This document shows, one piece after another, positions 57,637 to 64,000 of a stretch of DNA of 64,000 bases. The notes beneath the pieces were generated by a model. That model was not told the origin of the DNA. It ran no database searches and saw only the letters and a program-made list of their open reading frames with translations. Position numbers and translations under genes: made by a program. Source of the DNA: Longibacter salinarum (GTDB lineage Bacteria > Bacteroidota > Rhodothermia > Rhodothermales > Salinibacteraceae); contig NZ_PDEQ01000005.1 of assembly GCF_002554795.1 (NCBI RefSeq), positions 186,001-250,000 on the forward strand, given 5' to 3'. Each line of letters starts with the position of its first letter. Position 1 is the first letter of the stretch.

Positions 57637-60408
57637 CTACCCGGTCGTACCGAGCCCGTTGGCGATAGCATTGACGGTCAGCAACAGCTTCAATAGCAGA
57701 TCCTCATTCTCGGCCCCCCGACCCGCTCGCCATTCTCGAAGCAGATCGACCTGCTGATGGTGAAGCCGGTTGAGCCCTTCCTGGCGCAGGTTCAAAAACT
57801 GCTGCACATTGGGCCGCTTCTCCGCCAGCGAACCGGAGTAGATGCACTCAAGCATTCGGCGCGTCCGATCGTACTCGTCTTCGACCTTTGTCATGACACG
57901 CCTGCGGAGGTCGTGGTCTTCCACGAGTCCGGCATACTGCCGCATAATCTCTGGATTCGCCGTGGCCAGGCTCGTCGCGACGTTGCTGATGATGTAGTGC
58001 AGCGGCGACCAGATGAAGTTCTGCTCCTTCACCGTCTCGAATGCATCCGGGTGTTCGTTCTGCAGCCACTCCAGTGCCGTCCCGGTGCCGTACCAACCCG
58101 ACAGGTAAAAGCGGGCCTGACTCCAGCTGAACACCCACGGAATCGCCCGCAGGTCGGCGATGGTCTGCTTGCCTGTTCGGCGTGCCGGACGCGACCCGAT
58201 CCGGCTGGCTTCGATTGCGTCGATCGGCGTCGCCTTCCGGAAGAACGGGACGAATCCATCTGTATGGATGAGACGCTGGTATGCCGCGCGGCTCTTCGCT
58301 GCCATGTCGTCGAGCGTCGACTCCAGTGCGTGCTTCTTTTTTCGAGTATGACGCTGCCGAGCCGTGGCGCCGGTGGTGCCGGCGATCAGCAACTCGAGGT
58401 GGTAGGCGGCATTCAGCCGGTTCGCATACTTCTGTGCAATCGTTTCGCCCTGTTCGGTGAGTCGCAGATCTCCCTGAAGCGAGGAGTGCGGGAGCGCGTT
58501 AATGAATCGGTGCGTCGGTCCGGCGCCCCGGCTGATCGTTCCTCCGCGTCCGTGGAAGAAACGAACACGCACGCCGTGCTCTCTTCCGACACTGGCGAGG
58601 GCATCCTGCCCACGATAGAGATTCCACAGACTCGAGACGATGCCGCCGTCCTTGTTGCTGTCACTGTACCCGATCATCACCTGCTGCACGGGCTCGGTGG
58701 TGCCTTGCTCCTCCTGAAGGTGGGCGAGACTCCGCTGCGTAAGCGAGTGCGATAGGAAATCGTCCAGGATGTCCGGCGCGTTGTGCAGGTCGTCGATTGT
58801 CTCGAAGAGTGGCACAACCGGGAGGCGACACACGAGCCCGTCCTCCGTCTGCGCTGTCAGACCGGTCTCACGCGCCAGGAGGTACACCACGAGGAGATCC
58901 GAAAGGCTCCGCGTCATACTTATGATGAGCGCCCCAATTCCATGCGGACCGTACTGTTTGATGTACCACGACACCTCTCGATAGGCATCGAGAACCGCCT
59001 GCGCCTGCGGCCCGAGCTCCATGTCCGGGTGCGTCAGCGGGCGCGGCGAGGACAGCTCCTCATTTAGAAAGTTGAGGCGCTGAGCCTCATCCCACTCGAG
59101 AAACGCCTCACCGTCCATGCCAGCCGCCGACATGAGCTGGGCGACGGCCTCATCGTGAAACTGGCTGTTCTGCCGGATGTCGAGTGCGGCCAGATGGAAC
59201 CCAAACGTCTGAACGGTTCGCAAGACAGGATCAAGATCACGGTGCGCGATGCGATCTGCCTTGACGGCCAGAAGCTGCTCCCGCAGAAAAGACAGGTCGT
59301 CTTCGAGTGCATCGGCTGCGTCGTAGGCCTGCGGATGATCGGACAGCGCCCCATCCTCGATCGGAAGACGTGCGATCATCAGGTTGACGAACTGACGCCA
59401 CGGTTCGTCCGGATTCCGCTCCACCGCATGCCGCCCTCTTTTCCCAAGGGCATTGGCGACCGCCTCGACCTTTGCGTGGAGAGGCTCCGGCGGATCTTGC
59501 AGGAACTCCGACAGGCTGAGCCGCCGCGTTAGGTCCGTCAGCTTTTCCTTGAGAAGCTGCAGCGCGTTGATCCGAAGCTCAGCGAGCGTTTCGCGCGTGG
59601 TGTCGGACGTGACGAGCGGGTGTCCGTCCCGGTCGCCTCCCACCCAGTTGCCGAAGCGGAGACTCGGCTGACCATCCGGACGATCCAGAAGGTCCGCATC
59701 GAAATCCATCTCGTCCCACGCCACCCTCAGCCGGCGATCCAACTCCGGGAGGGCGTCGGGGAAGACATTGCGGAGGTAATGAATGACGTTGCGCCGCTCC
59801 GACGCCAGATCTGGCTTTTCCAAATAAATCTCGCCGGTCCGCCAGAGGCGCTCGAGCTCCAACTTCATCGACTCCCGAATTTCGCGGCGCTCGGACGGCG
59901 TCCACATGTCGTTTTCGCGCTCCACGAGCAGCAGGTATATCCGGCGGTGATGCTCCAATACAGTTGCCCGTTTGGCTTCCGTCGGGTGCGCGGTGAGGAC
60001 GGGCTCCACCCGCACATCCTCGAGTACCTCCGCGATCTCTTCGCCCGATAGGCCTCGCTCCTTGAGGCGCTGTAGATTTTGCTGCCACAGGCCCGAGACG
60101 TTGGCCAGTTTGCCCTCATGCTCAAGGCGACGCCGAAGCTGGACCGCCGCATTTTCCTCGACCATGCTCAGGAGTTGAAACGCGATCGAGTAGCTCTGCG
60201 CGGTCCGCCGTGGGCGGCTCGTCTTTCCGGCCGACTCGCCCTGTTCGCTCCAGGGCAACCGCTGAGCGAGTTTCTCTTCGCCGAGCTCCCGCAACACCTC
60301 GCGGAAACAATCCATCACAAACTGCAGATCCTGATGAATCTTCTCCGCGCTCTCTTTAAGCCGTGTACGGGGAATCATGGGCTCGGTCGCGTCTTGAATC
60401 GAGGGCAT
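57637..60408 (-). CDS. ppc: Phosphoenolpyruvate carboxylase
   Basis: The 923-residue enzyme turns PEP and bicarbonate into oxaloacetate, refilling the TCA cycle and aspartate family (which includes the lysAC pathway). Signatures are VEPVLTAHPTEAKRATVLEH (catalytic His), WVGGDRDGHPLV, MIGYSDSNKDGGIVSSLW and RVRFFHGRGGTISRGAGP. The C-terminus NAIANGLGTTG ends with the conserved Gly. Length is typical of bacterial PEPC. ATG 60408 leads into a normal N-terminal helix. It stands alone on the minus strand. Confidence 0.96.
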   Translation of the reverse strand: MPSIQDATEPMIPRTRLKESAEKIHQDLQFVMDCFREVLRELGEEKLAQRLPWSEQGESAGKTSRPRRTAQSYSIAFQLLSMVEENAAVQLRRRLEHEGKLANVSGLWQQNLQRLKERGLSGEEIAEVLEDVRVEPVLTAHPTEAKRATVLEHHRRIYLLLVERENDMWTPSERREIRESMKLELERLWRTGEIYLEKPDLASERRNVIHYLRNVFPDALPELDRRLRVAWDEMDFDADLLDRPDGQPSLRFGNWVGGDRDGHPLVTSDTTRETLAELRINALQLLKEKLTDLTRRLSLSEFLQDPPEPLHAKVEAVANALGKRGRHAVERNPDEPWRQFVNLMIARLPIEDGALSDHPQAYDAADALEDDLSFLREQLLAVKADRIAHRDLDPVLRTVQTFGFHLAALDIRQNSQFHDEAVAQLMSAAGMDGEAFLEWDEAQRLNFLNEELSSPRPLTHPDMELGPQAQAVLDAYREVSWYIKQYGPHGIGALIISMTRSLSDLLVVYLLARETGLTAQTEDGLVCRLPVVPLFETIDDLHNAPDILDDFLSHSLTQRSLAHLQEEQGTTEPVQQVMIGYSDSNKDGGIVSSLWNLYRGQDALASVGREHGVRVRFFHGRGGTISRGAGPTHRFINALPHSSLQGDLRLTEQGETIAQKYANRLNAAYHLELLIAGTTGATARQRHTRKKKHALESTLDDMAAKSRAAYQRLIHTDGFVPFFRKATPIDAIEASRIGSRPARRTGKQTIADLRAIPWVFSWSQARFYLSGWYGTGTALEWLQNEHPDAFETVKEQNFIWSPLHYIISNVATSLATANPEIMRQYAGLVEDHDLRRRVMTKVEDEYDRTRRMLECIYSGSLAEKRPNVQQFLNLRQEGLNRLHHQQVDLLREWRAGRGAENEDLLLKLLLTVNAIANGLGTTG

Positions 60409-60558
60409 GTGAGTCGTTCGAATCGACCGTTTATCTCCCCCGTTCCGCCCGTAGCGCGACGCGTTCGTATCTTAACGTGGAGGCTATGCAAACTGGATTC
60501 CTTCACCGGAATACACCTTGCGACGTGACAAGCAGAGCGACTCAGAAGTTTTCCTACA

Positions 60559-61008
60559 TCAACGGTTTCCGTTGTCCATGTCAGCCGCGATGAGCCAGCG
60601 GCCGTCCGGTCCCCGCTCCAGCGTGAGAATGAACTTGCCCGCATCCGGCCACTTCGGCGTCGACGTGTAGCCTCCCACAATGTAGGCGACCGACCCGGAT
60701 TCTTCGTACGATAGCGCACGCAGGTGCAGCCGCCCGCCGGACTCCCGGTAGGCCTCTTCGATGGCCTCGCGTCCCCGCACCGGCGGGTGACCGGGCCGTA
60801 GCACGAACCCATCCTCCGTAAAGAGCACCGCCAGAGCCTGCGCGTCGTGATTGCGCCATGCCTGCTCGTAGTCGCGGAGCACACGGTCGAACTCGGGCGG
60901 TAGCGTGATGGACGCGTGTTGGTTCGTCGCCGAGGAATCCGCCTCCTGGGAGAACGCAGTAGACACCGAGATCAGGCTGCAAAGCATCACGATCAGAAAC
61001 GTGCGCAT
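60559..61008 (-). CDS. Secreted DUF4440/SnoaL-like (NTF2 fold) protein
   Basis: The 149-residue product starts at ATG 61008 with a signal peptide (TFLIVMLCSLISVSTAFSQ). The NTF2-like fold is visible: FDRVLRDYEQAWRNHDAQAL helix, FTEDGFVLRPGHPPVRGREAI, EEAYRESGGRLHLRALSY, AYIVGGYTSTPKWPDAGKF and LERGPDGRWLIAADMDNGNR strands. Members of DUF4440 range from enzymes to binding proteins. No catalytic residues can be assigned. It lies upstream of ppc but 150 bp away. Confidence 0.85.
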   Translation of the reverse strand: MRTFLIVMLCSLISVSTAFSQEADSSATNQHASITLPPEFDRVLRDYEQAWRNHDAQALAVLFTEDGFVLRPGHPPVRGREAIEEAYRESGGRLHLRALSYEESGSVAYIVGGYTSTPKWPDAGKFILTLERGPDGRWLIAADMDNGNR

Positions 61009-61063
61009 GGGAAGCATTCGATCATGTTCATAGAATAAACAGTCGTGTCAGAGAAACGTGGCG

Positions 61064-61501
61064 CTATTCGGCCAGGCGAGGGCGCAAATATCGCCGGCTC
61101 GACGACACAGAGGCGAGCCCGAGAATAGCCAGCCCCAGCAGACCGTATATCGGCTGGAGCGGCGGAGTGGGCTGGTAGCCGATCACCAATATCTCGACGC
61201 CGATCCAGACGACGAGGGCGAAACCGACGGAGAGCGAAGCAAGCCACGCCCCCTGCCAGCGCTGCCGTATGCCGTACCAGACCACGACCGGGTACAGGCC
61301 AAGCACGATAAAGAGAATGACGCCCGGCATCAGGTAGGAATCAAACGGGGAACCGTCCAACCACTCGATCGGGATGGCGAGGGACGCACCGCTCGGATCG
61401 AGGATCAGACCGATTCCACCCGCGAGGCCGCTCACACCTTGGAACAGAACCGCTGCGGCAAGGAATCGAACGGATACGGGTCGTCTATTTTCAGTCTCCA
61501 T
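61064..61501 (-). CDS. Small four-helix membrane protein
   Basis: The 145-residue product has four membrane segments (about 12-33, 56-75, 84-103 and 118-135: LMPGVILFIVLGLYPVVVWY and IYGLLGLAILGLASVSSSR). It has a short basic start and a basic tail. No family was recognised. It is read in the same direction as the cupin gene 39 bp upstream of its start, so they are probably co-transcribed. Confidence 0.65.
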   Translation of the reverse strand: METENRRPVSVRFLAAAVLFQGVSGLAGGIGLILDPSGASLAIPIEWLDGSPFDSYLMPGVILFIVLGLYPVVVWYGIRQRWQGAWLASLSVGFALVVWIGVEILVIGYQPTPPLQPIYGLLGLAILGLASVSSSRRYLRPRLAE

Positions 61502-61540
61502 GATCGTGTGATTCGGGAATCGAGGTCCGGGTCCGAAACG

Positions 61541-62071
61541 CTATTCCTCATCGTCTGCCTGCCAACTCCGGTGTAGTGGGCAGTCCGTGGGGTCGCTGAA
61601 ATACCCGCAGTCGTCGCAGCGAACGACACCCGGTTCGTGGCTCAGGTTCGTCTTTACGACGAGCGAAGCGGCGCGGCGACCAACCTCCGGGCGAATCCGG
61701 TGGCACTGACCGGGCGGGAGCACCGCCGTCTCGTATTGCTTCACCTCGCGGGTCTGCAGAGCGCCGTCGTCGAGGTACTCCATCGTCAATTGACCCTGGA
61801 ACGTGACGTAGACCTCGGTGCTGCCGGGATGATAGCCGGGGACGGCGGCTTTGGGATTGTCTTCCGGAAGGACCGACAGCAGCACGCCAACGTCTTCACT
61901 CCCGAAGCAAAAGTCGTTGTCTACCCGCGAGCCACAAAGGTAGACAGCCGACTCCCCGCTCGCCCGCATCCCCTCCAGTAAAACGTCGAGGCCGTGGCCG
62001 TCCGACGCCAGCGCCTCTCGGATAAGCTCCGACTGCGTCTCGTAGCGTTCCTCCTCGCTCCACTTCTCCAT
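61541..62071 (-). CDS. Cupin-fold protein with C-terminal metal-binding knuckle
   Basis: The 176-residue product has a cupin-like barrel in the centre: VPGYHPGSTEVYVTFQGQLT (His/Glu ligands typical of cupin motif 1) and LPPGQCHRIRPEVGRRA (motif 2). The end adds CDDCGYFSDPTDCPLH, with two C-x-x-C-like pairs that should bind zinc, as in a rubredoxin-like or zinc-ribbon knuckle. 3-hydroxyanthranilate dioxygenases share this cupin plus rubredoxin-like layout, but overall similarity is not clear enough to name the reaction. There is no signal peptide. Confidence 0.7.
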   Translation of the reverse strand: MEKWSEEERYETQSELIREALASDGHGLDVLLEGMRASGESAVYLCGSRVDNDFCFGSEDVGVLLSVLPEDNPKAAVPGYHPGSTEVYVTFQGQLTMEYLDDGALQTREVKQYETAVLPPGQCHRIRPEVGRRAASLVVKTNLSHEPGVVRCDDCGYFSDPTDCPLHRSWQADDEE

Positions 62072-62808
62072 AGTTCGATGCTATTGACTGGATGAGAGAT
62101 CGCGTCCGAGTGGTTTATGGCAGCGTCGGCGCATAGTAAGGAAATAGCAGGTCAGCGCACGTGATCGCACAATCCACCCGAGGCGTACGCATTGTCCCTA
62201 CCGTCGCATGGCCGTGCGACGGTAGGGAGGTCACATCGACCGGTCTGCTGCGTTCATCTCCAACCGGCGAAGCCAACATTTGCATCAACCAGAAAGTAGA
62301 CTGCCGATTGCTGCAAAGACAAGAAGTGCGGGAGACTCGCTCAAGCACAAGATCACGTATGGACGAGAGAGGACGACCAGAAATAAACCTGCTGGGCCAA
62401 CTCACACGGAAAAGAGATGGCTATTGGCTGATCTGTAAGCAGTGCGTGTCGCAGCAATCACTCCGCTTCTCCGGGTAGCACAAGCTCATCTAGCGAAACA
62501 GAAGACGGACCCGATCGCCGTTTGACCCGGCCTGTCTCGCGCTCGCCACATTGTAGCCAACAGCCGGCAGACTATATTACAACCGAATGAACTAATGTAT
62601 AGTTTACCTTCTTATGTCGTACAATAACAAGTACAACAACCCCACCTACTGAACCTCGGCATAGAAACGGGAGACGCTTCCCTCTGTCTTCTGCTATCTT
62701 TCCTGGCAGACGGTCCCGCGCGGTGTGCACATCCCGGCGGATCCATTGTTCAGCGAACGCACCGGCCCGCACCAAAGGCTCTCTTCGCTCCAATCTGATT
62801 TGCGCTTC
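62072..62808. other. Long spacer with a REP-like palindrome and AT-rich end
   Basis: 737 bp with no convincing gene. It holds the second palindrome of the CCGTCGCA family (62195-62228). An AT-rich stretch at about 62570-62650 precedes the beta-lactamase-like gene and may carry its promoter. Confidence 0.45.
62195..62228. repeat. 34-bp palindrome related to that at 52308
   Basis: The arms TCCCTACCGTCGCATGG and CCGTGCGACGGTAGGGA pair with one T-G exception. The ACCGTCGCA core equals that of 52308-52343; the outer bases differ (TCCCT against CAAACC) but still pair. Confidence 0.8.
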
Positions 62809-64000
62809 ATGTCCATTTTTTGCGCTCCCGCACGTGCTGCCCGTTCGATGGCTCTCCTGTGGATGCTCCTTCTTCCATTCTCGTCCGTTGCCCAGACCCA
62901 GACGATGACGCCGTCCTCGGAGAGTCGCCTTCTGATCGAACAGGCGTCGAAAGTAGCCAACCTCTTCAGCGACAACCCCAGAGAGAGACTTCGGGAAACG
63001 CTCGGAGAGCCGGAACCGGACGTTCCGGATGCAGACGCGGACAGCTATCGTCGACTGTTTTCTCCCGGCTTCCTGGCCAACGTTTCTAGCGTTCAGTTGA
63101 CGACTATCTTTACAGAGTACCACCAAAAGTATGGCGTTGTCGACGACGTCCAGCTCCGACGCGCCGAAAATACGACGACCGGATCCTTCTACTTTGTGTT
63201 CAGTGAGGGATTTCGCATTCCGGTCAGGACGTTGAGCATCGAGTCGCGTCCTCCTCACCGGATTACGGGACTGTTTTTCGGACCTGCCGAGCCCGTTCAG
63301 CGAGCGTCGTCTCTCGATGAGATCACCGACCGGTTTGCAGAGCTACCTGGCCACGCCTCGTTTGTCGTGGCCCGAACTGATTCAGCAGGTCGTTCGAGCG
63401 TCCGCCTGGAGGAGGAGACACAGGATGACGGCGCGTTGAGCATGATTGCCTCATACCAGGAGAAAAACTCGCTGGCCATCGGATCTGCTTTCAAATTGTA
63501 CGTGCTCGGCGCGCTGACGGCGGACATTGAGGCGGGCCGCCGGTCGTGGGACGACGTAATCATGTTGACCGAAGATGCACGGTCGTTCCCTTCCGGATTT
63601 CTGCACACGTGGCCTGGCGGCTCTCCGCTCACGCTCCGCACACTTGCCACCCTCATGATCTCGCAGAGCGACAACACAGCCACGGACGCCCTTATCCGAG
63701 AACTCGGGCGACGCGCCGTTGAGGAGATGCTTGAGCCAATGGGCCATGCATCGCCGGGCCAAAACACTCCGTTTCTCACGACGCGGGAGTTCTTCGCGCT
63801 GAAGCACGACTCGACGCAGGCCGACGCGTACGCTGCCGCTGCCGTCGAGCAAAAACGCCAGATGCTCGACGGCGAGATCGCGCAAATGAGTCATGAGGAC
63901 ATCTCCATCCAGTTTGCGAGCCCCAACCGAATCGACACGGTCGAGTGGTTCGCTTCCGGCGCCGACCTCGCGCGGGCTCTTGCCTGGTTCACGAGGGACA
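62809..64000 (+). CDS. Class A beta-lactamase-fold serine hydrolase, 3' end beyond the window
   Basis: The frame is open from ATG 62809 to the right edge (397 residues so far). A signal peptide is present (MALLWMLLLPFSSVAQTQ; ATG 62848 is an alternative start). Residues about 40-150 form a separate domain (NPRERLRETLGEPEPDV, SPGFLANVSSVQLTTIF). The second domain has the serine-lysine dyad SAFK (Ser226, Lys229) and SDN (287-289), in the order and spacing of class A beta-lactamases. The KTG motif would lie outside the window. Proteins with an N-terminal extra domain are often not true resistance enzymes, so activity on beta-lactams is open. Confidence 0.82.
   Translation, partial: MSIFCAPARAARSMALLWMLLLPFSSVAQTQTMTPSSESRLLIEQASKVANLFSDNPRERLRETLGEPEPDVPDADADSYRRLFSPGFLANVSSVQLTTIFTEYHQKYGVVDDVQLRRAENTTTGSFYFVFSEGFRIPVRTLSIESRPPHRITGLFFGPAEPVQRASSLDEITDRFAELPGHASFVVARTDSAGRSSVRLEEETQDDGALSMIASYQEKNSLAIGSAFKLYVLGALTADIEAGRRSWDDVIMLTEDARSFPSGFLHTWPGGSPLTLRTLATLMISQSDNTATDALIRELGRRAVEEMLEPMGHASPGQNTPFLTTREFFALKHDSTQADAYAAAAVEQKRQMLDGEIAQMSHEDISIQFASPNRIDTVEWFASGADLARALAWFTRD

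Noticed and set aside
62572-63258. Minus-strand 228-codon frame at the right end
   Set aside because: It lies opposite the beta-lactamase-fold gene, whose SAFK and SDN motifs are convincing.

Overview
The window (roughly 58-60% GC) reads as chromosomal DNA of a halophilic member of the Bacteroidota/Rhodothermota side of the tree, close in style to Salinibacter-like bacteria. This is inference. It rests on a type IX secretion sorting domain, a SusC-style TonB receptor with a carboxypeptidase-like N-terminal domain, an OmpP1/FadL porin, acidic proteins, a short NuoG in a nuoABCDEFG cluster, paired ECF sigma factor and Ser/Thr kinase-TPR genes, and weak or absent Shine-Dalgarno sequences. No rRNA, tRNA, CRISPR array, prophage or intact insertion sequence was seen.

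Layout. 1-2.2 kb: the 3' end of an AP2-domain gene, a striking array of six 21-bp hairpin units ending in a strong terminator, an EI24/CysZ-like membrane protein and a DUF413-like protein. 2.2-6 kb: typA and two paralogous secreted proteins of unknown function. 6-12.1 kb: a signalling island with a PAS-PAS-PAS-GAF histidine kinase, a stand-alone PAS-like protein, a degenerate receiver-only protein and a NarL-type (HisKA_3) kinase. 12.1-17.3 kb: a ribose-phosphate pyrophosphokinase and an ECF sigma / Ser-Thr kinase-TPR pair. 17.9-22.9 kb: cell-surface genes, including a T9SS cargo and two YadA-head-like proteins, one with a phage-type S74 chaperone domain, both with a C-terminal membrane anchor. 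23.5-33.2 kb: ruvA and the respiratory complex I genes nuoA-G on the minus strand, interrupted by two small non-complex-I genes. 33.8-42.9 kb: TonB receptor, M19 dipeptidase, and a TolC / MacB-type permease / periplasmic adaptor efflux set without its ATPase in the window. 43.3-50.3 kb: a CadC-like membrane transcription regulator with beta-propeller repeats, a fasciclin protein, a small unknown protein, a fused aspartokinase-diaminopimelate decarboxylase and a DUF2892 protein. 50.6-64 kb: an RqcH/NFACT protein, MltG, an OmpP1-type porin, an extreme Tyr-rich then Arg/Ser-rich lipoprotein, PEP carboxylase, three small genes, and the start of a class A beta-lactamase-fold protein that runs off the right edge.

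The most unusual signals are not coding. (1) Six tandem 21-bp units at 541-666 fold into hairpins whose arms change in compensated pairs between units. (2) Many intergenic spaces hold degenerate tandem arrays that keep an exact 7-bp or 8-bp phase (33.36-33.79 kb, 2.08-2.21 kb, 24.32-24.35 kb, 52.27-52.65 kb, 29.54-29.56 kb); in two genes such an array lies between stop codon and intrinsic terminator. (3) A family of roughly 190-210 bp elements has 15-bp terminal inverted repeats. (4) Two near-perfect palindromes share one core. At 52.27-52.65 kb all these intergenic repeat classes except the hairpin array stand side by side. Among proteins, the SR-like lipoprotein and the membrane-anchored S74 surface protein are the best candidates for something undescribed.
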